This document shows positions 54,089 through 62,087 of a stretch of 64,000 nucleotides of DNA, one piece after another (position 1 is the first letter of the stretch; every line of letters begins with the position of its first letter). Both the position numbers and the translations under genes were made by a program. The notes beneath the pieces were generated by a model. It was given only the letters and a program-made list of their open reading frames with translations. It had not been told where the DNA came from and did not search any database. Origin of the DNA: Azospirillum lipoferum 4B (GTDB taxonomy: Bacteria; Pseudomonadota; Alphaproteobacteria; Azospirillales; Azospirillaceae). Location: positions 578,501-642,500 of the forward strand of contig NC_016623.1 of the NCBI RefSeq assembly GCF_000283655.1, in the 5' to 3' direction.

Positions 54089-54649
54089 TCACAGGCTTTC
54101 GATGAGTCCGTCGGTGGTGGTCACCTCGCAGAACTCGTAGCCGAGCGTGGCGACATGGACGGCATGGACCTGCTCGGCCGGGATGGTTCCGCCCCGGCCG
54201 TCCGGCAGCTCGAAGCAATCGCAGGCATCGGTGACCAGCGTGATCGGCCACCCCAGATTCGCACCGGTGCGGACGGTGGTCGACACGCACATGTCGGTCG
54301 AGATGCCGAACACCACCACCCGCTCGATCTTCAGCCGGCGCAGCCGCAGATCCAGGTCGGTGCCGATGAAGGCCGAGTTGACGCTCTTGCTCACCAGCGC
54401 TTCACCGTCGAGCGGCTCGAACCCCTCGCGGAAGCGGTTGCCCGGCTGTCCGGGGCGGAGAGTGGAGGCCGGCCCGGTCGAATCGTGACGCACATGGATG
54501 ACCGGCCGGCCGCTGCGCCGCCAGGCGTCGAGCAGGCGCAGCCCATTGTGGTCCAGCGCGCGGTTCCAGCGCCGCGGCCATGACGGACCGTCGAAGGCGC
54601 ATTGCATGTCCACCGGCAGAAGGGCGGAGGCGGCGGGAAGCAAGGTCAT
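54089..54649 (-). CDS. Isochorismatase-like cysteine hydrolase
   Basis: The protein is 186 residues from the ATG at 54649 (GGAG six bases upstream). The probable catalytic triad is Asp14 in LLPVDMQ, Lys88 in ALVSKSVNSAF, and Cys121 in ISTDMCVSTT. Family members hydrolyse amides or isochorismate-type ethers in the cytoplasm. It is divergent from an Lrp/AsnC regulator, which probably controls it. The substrate is unknown. Confidence 0.85.
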   Translation of the reverse strand: MTLLPAASALLPVDMQCAFDGPSWPRRWNRALDHNGLRLLDAWRRSGRPVIHVRHDSTGPASTLRPGQPGNRFREGFEPLDGEALVSKSVNSAFIGTDLDLRLRRLKIERVVVFGISTDMCVSTTVRTGANLGWPITLVTDACDCFELPDGRGGTIPAEQVHAVHVATLGYEFCEVTTTDGLIESL

Positions 54650-54726
54650 TGGATACTCCGTGCAAATCGTCCATGGTCCCTGGCTGTGAATTTCCGCCGA
54701 AAGGCTGCCGGTTGCAGCCCGGCAAG

Positions 54727-54744
54727 ATGCCGGCCGGCCGGCAT
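54727..54744. promoter_or_regulatory. 18-bp perfect palindrome between divergent genes
   Basis: ATGCCGGCCGGCCGGCAT is its own reverse complement. It lies 32 bases before the Lrp-type gene and 77 bases upstream of the isochorismatase-like gene, a natural place for a shared operator. Confidence 0.5.
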
Positions 54745-54776
54745 TCCGCCGGTGGGAGCGGGTTTTGGGGACAGGG

Positions 54777-55196
54777 ATGGACGATAAGGACCGGCTGCTG
54801 CTGGCGGCCTTGCGCAAGGATGCCCGCCGGACATTGGTGGCGTTGGCACGGGATATCGGGCTGTCGCGCAGCGCCACCCAGGAACGGTTGGACCGGTTGC
54901 TGAGATCGGGCGTGATCCGCGGTTTCACGACCGTCGAGGACGGGCCGGTGGCGGATGGCGTCGCCGCCTATTTCCTGCTGCGCCACGAGCCGGGACACAG
55001 CTGCGCCCAGCTGGTTCCCAAGCTCAAGCGGATGCCCGGGATCGTCGCCATGGATGCCGTGGCCGGGGCCACCGATATGGTCATCCGGGCGGAAGCGCCC
55101 GACATCCGCGGCATCGAAGCGGTCCGCGCCGCCATTGCCGGAATGCCCGGCGTTGCCGAGGTGACGACGCAGATGGTGCTGGAACGGTTCGCGTAG
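54777..55196 (+). CDS. Lrp/AsnC-family transcriptional regulator
   Basis: The protein is 139 residues from the ATG at 54777 (GGGGACAGGG upstream). The N-terminal helix-turn-helix is DDKDRLLLAALRKDARRTLVALARDIGLSRSATQERLDRLLRSGVI. The C-terminal RAM ligand-binding domain has VAMDAVAGATDMVIRAEAPD and VAEVTTQMVLERFA. Such regulators sense amino acids or related small molecules. It is divergent from the isochorismatase-like gene and converges on pqqE with 17 bases between stops. Confidence 0.88.
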   Translation: MDDKDRLLLAALRKDARRTLVALARDIGLSRSATQERLDRLLRSGVIRGFTTVEDGPVADGVAAYFLLRHEPGHSCAQLVPKLKRMPGIVAMDAVAGATDMVIRAEAPDIRGIEAVRAAIAGMPGVAEVTTQMVLERFA

Positions 55197-55213
55197 ATCG
55201 CGCGGCGAATCGC

Positions 55214-56332
55214 TCAGGCGCCGCGATAGGTCCAGACGCTTTCCAGCGCCGCGGCATCGCGGTCGCGCAGGACGGCGACCTCCGCATGGGCCGGCGACAG
55301 TTCACACACCGGGTCGGTCGCGTCCGCACTGCCGGCCAGCGCCAGCGCCTGGCAGCGGCAGCCGCCCCAATCCTCTTCCTTGTGGTCGCAGGATTGGCAG
55401 GGCTCCGGCATCCAGGCGGTGCCGCGGTAGCGGGCGAAGGCCGGGCCATCGCGCCAGATGTCGGACAGGCTGCGGTCGTGGACCGTCTCGAACTCCAGCC
55501 CCGGAATGGTCTCGGCGGCGTGGCAGGGCAGGACGCGGCCGCGCGGGGTGACGTTCATGAAGCGCCGGGCCCAGCCGCCCATGCAGCTCTTCGGCCGGCG
55601 GGCGTAGTAATCGGGCACCACGTAATCGACGACGATCCGTCCGGCCAGTTCCGGCAGTCGCGCCCGAACCGCGGCGTCCATCGCCAGCAGCTGGTCGCGC
55701 GACGGCATCAGCGCGGCGCGGTTGGCGAGCGCCCAGCCGTAATATTGGACGTTGGCGATCTCGATCCGCCCGGCGCCAAGCTCCATCGCCAGATCGATGA
55801 CGTCGTTGACCCGGTCGATGTTGTGGCGATGCAGCACGGCATTGATGGTCAGCGCCAGTCCTTGCGCCACCACCGCGCGCGCGACCTCCAGCTTCTTGAC
55901 ATGACCGCCCTTGTAGCCGCCGACGCGGTCGGCACCGGTGGCCTCCGAGTCCTGCAGGCTGATCTGGACATGCTGGAGCCCGGCGCGCTGCAGCCGTTCC
56001 AGCCGCGGCCGGTCGAGCAGGACGGCGGAGGTGATCAGGTTGCTGTAGAGCCCGATCTCCGTCGCATGAGCGACCAGCTCCTCCAGATCTTTGCGGACGC
56101 AGGGCTCGCCGCCGGAGAAATGGACCTGGAGGGCGCCGACGTCGGCCGCCTCGTCCAGCACCCGTTTCCAGGTGGCGGTGTCCAGTTCGGCGCTGGCGGA
56201 ATCGAGCGCCACCGGGTTGGAGCAGTAGGGGCAGCGCAGCGGGCAGCGGTGCGTCAGCTCCATCAGCACGGCGAAGGGCGGTGCCGGTTCGGCGGCCGTC
56301 GCGGCGGCGAAGGCGGGCAGGGCGCAGCTCAT
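55214..56332 (-). CDS. pqqE: PQQ biosynthesis radical SAM enzyme PqqE
   Basis: The protein is 372 residues. The ATG at 56332 is fixed by AGGAGGTGCGTCAA. A slightly longer frame overlaps pqqD but lacks a site. The radical SAM cluster motif Cys30-x3-Cys34-x2-Cys37 lies in [10 protein letters not shown], followed by [12 protein letters not shown]. The C-terminal SPASM cysteines ([28 protein letters not shown]) bind auxiliary iron-sulfur clusters. It forms the carbon-carbon bond between Glu and Tyr of PqqA with PqqD as chaperone. Confidence 0.96.
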   Translation of the reverse strand: MSCALPAFAAATAAEPAPPFAVLMELTHRCPLRCPYCSNPVALDSASAELDTATWKRVLDEAADVGALQVHFSGGEPCVRKDLEELVAHATEIGLYSNLITSAVLLDRPRLERLQRAGLQHVQISLQDSEATGADRVGGYKGGHVKKLEVARAVVAQGLALTINAVLHRHNIDRVNDVIDLAMELGAGRIEIANVQYYGWALANRAALMPSRDQLLAMDAAVRARLPELAGRIVVDYVVPDYYARRPKSCMGGWARRFMNVTPRGRVLPCHAAETIPGLEFETVHDRSLSDIWRDGPAFARYRGTAWMPEPCQSCDHKEEDWGGCRCQALALAGSADATDPVCELSPAHAEVAVLRDRDAAALESVWTYRGA

Positions 56333-56354
56333 TTGACGCACCTCCTGGGGCACT

Positions 56355-56651
56355 TCATGTGACGACATAGCCCTTGTTGCGCAGGTCGGTCAGCATCTCC
56401 AGCACGTCGGCGGCGACCTCCGCGCGGGGGGCGTCGTATTCCGCCGTCAGCCGGTCGATGCCGGCGGCCACGTCGGCGACCTCCGCCCCGACACAGGCGC
56501 GCACCACCGCCAGCGCCATCTCGTCCAGCACCAGCAGGCGTTCGGGCGCCATCAGCATCCATTCGCCGCGGCGGCGGTCGTTGCGCAGCATGACGCCGGG
56601 GGCCAGCCGCAGCCGGTCGGCTTCGCCGATTTGGGGAGAAACTGCGTTCAC
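56355..56651 (-). CDS. pqqD: PQQ biosynthesis peptide chaperone PqqD
   Basis: The protein is 98 residues. The GTG at 56651 overlaps the pqqC stop (GTGA), so the start is set by translational coupling. It shows the PqqD pattern [36 protein letters not shown] with a short C-terminal helix region. It binds the PqqA peptide and presents it to PqqE. The gene order pqqA-B-C-D-E is intact. Confidence 0.95.
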   Translation of the reverse strand: MNAVSPQIGEADRLRLAPGVMLRNDRRRGEWMLMAPERLLVLDEMALAVVRACVGAEVADVAAGIDRLTAEYDAPRAEVAADVLEMLTDLRNKGYVVT

Positions 56652-57436
56652 CGGCTGTACCGTGTCGGTTCCATGTCCTCCGGCACGAAGGCGCCGGGCG
56701 GGATCAGGTTGGGGGTGACATAGGCATGGTGCAGGGCGTCCAGCTGGGCCCACAGCAGTTCCGTCTTGAAACGGAGCGCGCGCAGGCATTGCCGCTGGTG
56801 TTCCGCTGTATGGGCATTGGTCAGCACATAATCCAGCCCGAACTCCACATCGCGCGGCGCCTCGTCCAGCCGCTTGCGGAAATAGGACAGGGTGCTGTCG
56901 TTGGCGAAGGCGTAGTTGCGCTCGAAGCCGGCGATGCGTTCGCGGTGGATCGACGGCGCGAACAGCTCGGTCAGCGAGGACGCCACCGCCTCCAGCAGCG
57001 AATGGTCGCGGACGAAGTTGACATAGGCATCCACCGCGAAGCGGGTGGCGGGCAGGATGCCCTCCAGCGACTTCACATAGTCGCGGTCCAGCCCCAGCCC
57101 GTCGGTCAGCCGCAGCCAGCGTTCGATGCCGCCGACCTTGGTCTCGTCCAACTCGCCGGCCTGGGTCAGCCCGTCATGGTCGAGCACGCGCTGAAGCCAG
57201 GCGCGGCGCAACGCCGGATCGTCCATGCGGGACATGATGGTCAGATCCTTGCGGGGGATCGACACCTGATAATAGAAGCGGTTCAGCGCCCAGGCCTGGA
57301 TCTGCCCCTTTTTCAGCCCGCCGCCGTGCAGCAGCTGATGGAACGGGTGGAGGTCGTGATACTGCCGCTCGCCGATGGCATAGAGGGCGGCGCGGAACTC
57401 CTCACGGGTCATCGGTGCAGCGGTGGGGTCAGTCAT
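56648..57436 (-). CDS. pqqC: Pyrroloquinoline-quinone synthase PqqC
   Basis: A 262-residue cofactorless oxidase that carries out the last ring closure and oxidation in PQQ synthesis. Characteristic stretches are FHQLLHGGGLKKGQIQAWALNRFYYQVSIPRKDL near 32-65 and the His-rich active-site helices (FVRDHSLLEAVASSLTELFAPSIHRERI and TNAHTAEHQRQCL). The start overlaps the pqqB stop by four bases, and the stop overlaps pqqD. Confidence 0.96.
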   Translation of the reverse strand: MTDPTAAPMTREEFRAALYAIGERQYHDLHPFHQLLHGGGLKKGQIQAWALNRFYYQVSIPRKDLTIMSRMDDPALRRAWLQRVLDHDGLTQAGELDETKVGGIERWLRLTDGLGLDRDYVKSLEGILPATRFAVDAYVNFVRDHSLLEAVASSLTELFAPSIHRERIAGFERNYAFANDSTLSYFRKRLDEAPRDVEFGLDYVLTNAHTAEHQRQCLRALRFKTELLWAQLDALHHAYVTPNLIPPGAFVPEDMEPTRYSR

Positions 57437-58377
57437 AGGGTCAGCTCCAGCCCATCATGGGCGATGCGCCAGCCGGCCGCCTCGGCTTCCGCCCGTTCGG
57501 GCGAATCCTCCAGCAGGGCGGGGTTCGTGTTGTTGATGTGGATGTAGATCTTGCGGGCGACATTCAGCGGCGCGAAGGCGGCCATGCTGCCCGAAGGCCC
57601 CGACATCGGCATGTGCCCCATGCGCGCCGCCGTCTTCACGCCGGTGCCGCTACGGATCATCTCGTCGTCGGTCCAGGTGGTGCCGTCGAACAGCACCAGC
57701 GGCGCGCCATGCAGACGGTCGGCCAGCCAGCCCGGCATGCCGGCGCAGCCGGGAATGTAGAAGAAGCCGTCATTCGACCCGCCATTCGACCCATCGGTCG
57801 GGCGGATGCGCAGCGCCACCGTGTCCTCGGCGACGGAGCCGAAGCCGGGACCGGCCGAGGCATCCTCCAGATAGAGCGCGACCTTGCCCGGCACGGCGAA
57901 GGCCTCCACCTCCAGCCCCAGCGGGCGGCCGTCGGCGCCGGCGGGCTGGAACGGCTCGCCCAGCGCCATCGGCCGGCGGGCGACGAATTCCGGGTTCAGC
58001 ACGTTGAAGACGCTGTTGGCGGCCAGCACGCCATGGACGCGCGGGGTGGCATAGACGGCGAAGGGATGGGATTCGCGCAGGGTCAGCAGACCCGCGACAT
58101 GGTCGATGTCGGCGTTGGTCAGCAGGGCCGCGGCGATCGGGTTGCCGCGCAAGGACCCCTTCGGATGAAGCTGCGGGTTGGCGAGCAGCTGCGCGCCCAG
58201 GTCGGGCGAGGCGTTCAGCAGCAGCCAGCGCTCGCCATCGGCGGTCACCGCCAGCGACGATTGGGTGCGCGGCGTCGCCGCCGGGTCGCCGGAACGGGCA
58301 CGGCGGCAGCCCTCGCAGGCGCAGTTCCATTGCGGGAAACCCCCGCCGGCCGCCGAACCGAGGACGAGAATTTTCAT
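57433..58377 (-). CDS. pqqB: PQQ biosynthesis protein PqqB
   Basis: A 314-residue metallo-beta-lactamase-fold protein. The start at the ATG at 58377 (MKILVLGSAAGGGFPQWNC) is the family's usual N-terminus. A zinc-type patch CACEGCRRA at 22-30 and the metal site LTNADIDHVAGLL are present. PqqB acts after PqqE in maturation, probably as a hydroxylase. It is coupled to pqqC and separated from pqqA by a strong hairpin. Confidence 0.95.
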   Translation of the reverse strand: MKILVLGSAAGGGFPQWNCACEGCRRARSGDPAATPRTQSSLAVTADGERWLLLNASPDLGAQLLANPQLHPKGSLRGNPIAAALLTNADIDHVAGLLTLRESHPFAVYATPRVHGVLAANSVFNVLNPEFVARRPMALGEPFQPAGADGRPLGLEVEAFAVPGKVALYLEDASAGPGFGSVAEDTVALRIRPTDGSNGGSNDGFFYIPGCAGMPGWLADRLHGAPLVLFDGTTWTDDEMIRSGTGVKTAARMGHMPMSGPSGSMAAFAPLNVARKIYIHINNTNPALLEDSPERAEAEAAGWRIAHDGLELTL

Positions 58378-58436
58378 CGCCACCGCCTTTACATCTTATT
58401 TGAAAAACCGTCTTGCTGCGGTTTCCTGGGTTGGAG

Positions 58437-58471
58437 GCCGGGGAGGGGTGCCAGCACCCCGTCCCCCCGGC
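58437..58471 (-). promoter_or_regulatory. Hairpin between pqqA and pqqB, probable attenuator
   Basis: GCCGGGGA (58437-58444) can pair with TCCCCCCGGC (58462-58471, two-base bulge) around an inner perfect stem GGGGTG (58445-58450) and CACCCC (58455-58460). No T tract follows on the minus strand, so it is more likely to attenuate or stabilise RNA than to terminate fully. Confidence 0.55.
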
Positions 58472-58486
58472 TCCGCATCGACCGGC

Positions 58487-58567
58487 TTAGAGACCGGCGC
58501 AGGCGTAGGCGTTGATCTCGGTGCCGACGGCGATCTCGGTGGTCTTCGGTTTGCGCCAGGTCTTCAT
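58487..58567 (-). CDS. pqqA: PQQ precursor peptide PqqA
   Basis: A 26-residue peptide beginning MKTWRKPKTTEIAVG. Glu17 and Tyr21 are the E-x3-Y pair joined and processed into PQQ. GGAG lies nine bases before the ATG at 58567. It is the first gene of the pqq operon, in its own short segment before the hairpin that precedes pqqB. Confidence 0.93.
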   Translation of the reverse strand: MKTWRKPKTTEIAVGTEINAYACAGL

Positions 58568-58704
58568 TGCGTGATGCTCCTGTTTGCTGACTGTTGCCTA
58601 CCAAGATGGTTGGCGAAGTGAAGAGTAGCGGTTCGGGGCGGAGGACCGCCATGCTACGATGGTGCAATCCGCCACCCCTTTCGGCGGATCCGCCCGCAAG
58701 CGCG

Positions 58705-59415
58705 TCAGGGTGCGGACGGGTTGCGGGCCGGCCCAGGCGGCGGGGGCGGCGGCGGATGCGCCTCCTCCGTCGGCAGACCGGCCTCCATCCAGCCGTCGAT
58801 GCCGGTCGGGTACCAATGGACCCGGGCATAGCCAAGCAACAGCGCACGCTTGGCCGCGTTCCACGACAGCCAGCAATCGGACAGGCAATAGAACAGAAGA
58901 TCGCGGGTCCGGTCGCCTGCGGTCAGCCGCTGCAGTTGCGCTTCGAACCAGGCCAGCGTCGCATCGTCGGGCGCGCCCATGCCGACATTGGGCAGCCACA
59001 CGCTGCCGGGAATCTGGCGGTAGGGCTTGGATTGCAGCCAGGGGGCGCCGGGGAGCGTGCTGCGCTCCAGCCGCTGGACGAAGATCGGGATGACGCGGCC
59101 TTGCGACAGCAGGGACTGCACCGCCGGGGTGTCGACCGTTTCCCCTCCGGCGATGCCGTCAGGCGTGGGGGAGCGGTAGTCGGACAACCGGTAACCGTCG
59201 GGCTGGTGGATGCCGGCGGCGAGGGCGGGGGTGGTGAAGGCGAGTAGAAGGAGGAGGATGGTGAGTCTTGGGAAGCTGTGCCCCCTCCCTAACCCTCCCC
59301 CTCTTCGAGGGAGAGGGAACTCCGCCGCTCCCGCACTCAACTCCCTCTCCCTCGAAGAGGGGGAGGGTCGGGGAGGGGGCAGCACCGCGGCAATCCAGAC
59401 TGTCAGCGGGCGCAC
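58705..59415 (-). CDS. PQQ-dependent catabolism-associated CXXCW-motif protein with interrupted signal region
   Basis: A 236-residue protein from the GTG at 59415, 7 bases after the response-regulator stop. The family mark is FYCLSDCWLSWNAAKRAL, a C-L-S-D-C-W motif with rhodanese-like features, and the tail is proline-rich. A signal peptide ending in LLLLLAFTTPALA begins only at about residue 50. Between the start and that segment the DNA is a palindromic repeat (59281-59380) read in frame. Either the true start is inside the repeat region or the repeat has been inserted into the leader. The product probably supports PQQ-dependent alcohol oxidation in the periplasm. Confidence 0.75.
   Translation of the reverse strand: MRPLTVWIAAVLPPPRPSPSSRERELSAGAAEFPLPRRGGGLGRGHSFPRLTILLLLLAFTTPALAAGIHQPDGYRLSDYRSPTPDGIAGGETVDTPAVQSLLSQGRVIPIFVQRLERSTLPGAPWLQSKPYRQIPGSVWLPNVGMGAPDDATLAWFEAQLQRLTAGDRTRDLLFYCLSDCWLSWNAAKRALLLGYARVHWYPTGIDGWMEAGLPTEEAHPPPPPPPGPARNPSAP
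59281..59380. repeat. Palindromic repeat element inside the leader of the CXXCW-protein gene
   Basis: Positions 59293-59318 and 59342-59367 are perfect 26-base reverse complements, with a 23-base spacer. Imperfect pairing continues outward (59281-59292 with 59368-59380). The arms are CCCTC/GAGGG-rich, as in the dispersed palindromic repeats common in alphaproteobacterial genomes. The element lies in the reading frame ahead of the hydrophobic signal segment. Confidence 0.85.
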
Positions 59416-59422
59416 GAGCCCC

Positions 59423-60070
59423 TCACCGCCGCTCGGCCAGCACGCGGTTGGCGATCACCACCGCCTGGGTGCGGCTGTAAACTTTCAGCTTTTGCAGGAT
59501 GGCGGAGACATGCGCCTTCACCGTCGTTTCGGTGATGCTGAGGTCGAAGGCGATCTCCTTGTTCAGCTTGCCGGTGCCGAGCAGCTCCAGCACCCGCAGC
59601 TGCTGTGCGGTCAGGGTGGCGATGCGCCGCGCGATCTCCGCGGTTTCGGCATCCTCCGCCTCTCCGACACTCTCGTCGCCGACCTGCGGCGGGACGTAGA
59701 GTTCGCCGTTCAGCACCTGTCGCAGGGCCGCGGCGATGGCATCGCGCGGGGTCGATTTGGGGATGAAGCCGGCGGCCCCGCTTTCCATCGCCTCGCGAAC
59801 CCAGCGCCGTTCCTCATGGGCGGATACGACGACGACCGGTGTCGCCGGAAAGCGCTGACGCAGCGTGCGCAGCCCGCCCAGCCCGTTCATGCCCGGCATG
59901 TTGACATCCAGAAGCACGAGGTCGAGGTCGCCCCGCTCCTCCAACGCCTGCATGACGCTGTCGAGCCGGTCCGCCTCCATCACGTCGGTGGCCTGGCAGG
60001 AATAGAGAACCGCGCTGCGCAAGGCATCGCGCACCATCGGGTGATCATCGGCGATCAGGATCCGGGTCAT
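59423..60070 (-). CDS. NarL-type response regulator, likely controlling PQQ/alcohol dehydrogenase genes
   Basis: A 215-residue regulator. The receiver domain has DD at 8-9, phospho-acceptor Asp55 in LVLLDVNMPG and Lys in the FIPKS loop. The LuxR-type output domain has GTGKLNKEIAFDLSITETTVKAHVSAILQKL. The location between PedF and the CXXCW-protein gene matches regulators of the AgmR/EraR type that turn on PQQ-dependent alcohol oxidation. No sensor kinase gene lies in the window. It has 173 bases of upstream sequence before the pedF stop. Confidence 0.88.
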   Translation of the reverse strand: MTRILIADDHPMVRDALRSAVLYSCQATDVMEADRLDSVMQALEERGDLDLVLLDVNMPGMNGLGGLRTLRQRFPATPVVVVSAHEERRWVREAMESGAAGFIPKSTPRDAIAAALRQVLNGELYVPPQVGDESVGEAEDAETAEIARRIATLTAQQLRVLELLGTGKLNKEIAFDLSITETTVKAHVSAILQKLKVYSRTQAVVIANRVLAERR

Positions 60071-60243
60071 GGCCTGCGGTTCCCTGTGCAGCGGCGGACG
60101 GGACGGGGTATGGTGAAAAGTCGCCCGTTCATTGTGTCAGACCGAAATGGCAAGGCGCAACACCGCGAATGACACGAATTGTTTTGTGCGCGAACATGTC
60201 GCATCGCCATCGGAGTTGCTCCTTCCGGTCGGGATCTCGGTGA

Positions 60244-60702
60244 TCACTCCTCGTGAACGGTTTCCAGCCAGGAGCGGATGGCCCACAGCGCCTCCTGCCC
60301 CAGCGCCTCGCCGAAGGCCGGCATGTAGGTGACGCCGTTGCGGATCGAGCCGTTGATCACGCGCTCCTTGAACCATTCGTCGCCGGCATCGCCCTTTTCC
60401 AGATAGCGCAGGTCGGGAGCGATGCCGCCCGACACCGCACCCAGCCCGTGGCAGCGCGCGCAGTTCTGGTTGAAGGCCGACGCGCCGATCTCGATGGCGC
60501 GCTGGTTGCTGCGGTAGGGGTTGCTGTCGCGCCACTTGTCACCCAACTTCTCCAGTCCGCTGGTGTCGACCGCCTGCGGCACCACATCGCCATGGGCATA
60601 AACAAGGCCGGGCAGCGCCAGCGCCAGCACTCCGGCCAGGGCGGCGGCATGCAGTGCCGGACGGCGGCGGGGGAGGGGAGGCGTGGCGGTGCTGTGCGTC
60701 AT
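60244..60702 (-). CDS. pedF: Cytochrome c-550, PedF type
   Basis: The protein is 152 residues from the ATG at 60702. A signal peptide ends near residue 36. Haem motif CARCH lies at 81-85, with the axial Met in VTYMPAFG. The stretch HGDVVPQAVDTSGLEKLGDKW through RSNQRAIEIGASAFNQN is typical of PedF, the electron acceptor for PQQ-dependent ethanol/alcohol dehydrogenase in the periplasm. It is the first gene of a reverse set that leads to the response regulator, the CXXCW protein and pqqABCDE. Confidence 0.88.
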   Translation of the reverse strand: MTHSTATPPLPRRRPALHAAALAGVLALALPGLVYAHGDVVPQAVDTSGLEKLGDKWRDSNPYRSNQRAIEIGASAFNQNCARCHGLGAVSGGIAPDLRYLEKGDAGDEWFKERVINGSIRNGVTYMPAFGEALGQEALWAIRSWLETVHEE

Positions 60703-60953
60703 CGGTGCGTCCTCTTCCTGCATCCTTCTTGTGACCGCCGCAGTCGGACCGCGTGTCGCCCAAGGATTGGCGGGCATGCGGGACGGTTGCGGGGCCGGAT
60801 TGCGGTCGAGGATAGCAATCGTTCGTTCGCTTAATTATTCGACAATGGTACAAGGCCGCGGGGCACGGTCCGGCTCACGCCCGGACGAACCGTCCGGCCG
60901 CATCCTGGACGATGGTCGGATGACGCATGCGGCAGGCGGCGGCTGCGGTCCGG

Positions 60954-61871
60954 CTACGCCAGCGGCGGCAGCCGGCCGGCATTGATCGCCGCCTTCACCT
61001 TCGCCAATTGCCGCACCGCCGGATCGCCCAGCCGCAGCGCCACGCCCGTCGACAGCACGTCGATCAGCGTCAGGTGCACAAGCCGCGAGGCCATCGGCGT
61101 GTACATTTCGGTATCCTCCACCGGCTGGCTGGCGACGACCACGGTCGCCATTCTGGCCAGCGGAGACCGTGGCGCGGTGATCGCGACCACCGCCGTACCC
61201 TGTGCCCGCGCCGCCGCCGCCAGCTCGTTGATCGCCCCGCTGCGCCCGGTGTTGGACAGTGCCAGCAGCACCCCGCCGGCCCCCATGTTGACCAGCAGCA
61301 TGCGCGCCAGCACCGGGTCGGCGCAGGGCTGGGCATCGGCGCCGAAGCGCAGCAGCTTGTGCGCCGCATCCTGTGCCAGCGCGCTGGACCCGCCGGTGCC
61401 GACGCACAGAACCCGCGGTGCGGCGGCCAGCAGGGCGATGGCCTGCTCCAGCGCCCGCTCGTCCAGCGTGGCGGAGGCGGCGGTCAGTGCCGCGGCGCTC
61501 GATGAAAAAATTTTTCGTGCGAGCGTGCCGACACCGTCGTCGGGCGCCACATCCTGGCTGACATAGGGCGTGCCGCTCCGCACCTCGTCGCGCAGGGCGT
61601 CGCGCGCCTGACATTCGGCAAGCCGCAGCTTGAAGTCCGGAAAGCCGGCGCAGCCGACGCTGCGGCAGAATCGCACGACCGTCGCCTCGCTCACCTCCGC
61701 CGCCTGGGCCAGCGAGGTGACGTTGAGGTCCAGCACCCGGCGCGGATCGGCCAGAACCAGATCGGCGATCTGCCCCTCGGACCGCTTCAACTCGCCGCGC
61801 AGCCGGCGGATCGCGTCCAGTATATCCAATGGTGCAGTGCTGGCGGCAGCGCTGTTGACCGGTGGTGGCAT
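60954..61871 (-). CDS. hexR: RpiR-family regulator HexR
   Basis: A 305-residue protein with an N-terminal RpiR helix-turn-helix ([43 protein letters not shown]) and a C-terminal SIS sugar-phosphate domain ([41 protein letters not shown]). In this family 2-keto-3-deoxy-6-phosphogluconate is the usual signal. It is divergent from edd, whose promoter carries a palindrome overlapping the -35 box, consistent with repression of the Entner-Doudoroff pathway. Confidence 0.9.
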   Translation of the reverse strand: MPPPVNSAAASTAPLDILDAIRRLRGELKRSEGQIADLVLADPRRVLDLNVTSLAQAAEVSEATVVRFCRSVGCAGFPDFKLRLAECQARDALRDEVRSGTPYVSQDVAPDDGVGTLARKIFSSSAAALTAASATLDERALEQAIALLAAAPRVLCVGTGGSSALAQDAAHKLLRFGADAQPCADPVLARMLLVNMGAGGVLLALSNTGRSGAINELAAAARAQGTAVVAITAPRSPLARMATVVVASQPVEDTEMYTPMASRLVHLTLIDVLSTGVALRLGDPAVRQLAKVKAAINAGRLPPLA

Positions 61872-61999
61872 GGCGTAAAGTTACTTTCCAGCAAGGCCCT
61901 GCGGGGGCGGCGCCCGACGGCATCCCCGCCGGGGCGCAGAGTCCACTATGAAGAATTTTGCCGCGCCTGGCGAGAAATCCAGCACCGGAACCCCATATA

Positions 62000-62017
62000 T
62001 GAAAAAAATTTTCTTCA
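62000..62017. promoter_or_regulatory. Putative HexR operator
   Basis: TGAAAAAAATTTTCTTCA is nearly palindromic (16 of 18 positions) with an AAAATTTT core. It overlaps the -35 box of the probable edd promoter. A related half-element, TGAAGAATTTTG, lies at 61949-61960. GAAAAAATTTTTC lies inside hexR at 61504-61516. Confidence 0.6.
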
Positions 62018-62042
62018 CACCCCGCCGCCCCTGGCGTATGGT
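62014..62042 (+). promoter_or_regulatory. Probable edd promoter
   Basis: TTCACA (62014-62019) and TATGGT (62037-62042) are separated by exactly 17 bases. They resemble sigma-70 -35 and -10 boxes with two mismatches or fewer each, and they lie 45 bases before the edd start. Confidence 0.5.
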
Positions 62043-62087
62043 CCGTTCCGGAAATCATCGCCTCCCTCTAACGGTCGAGATGCGATC

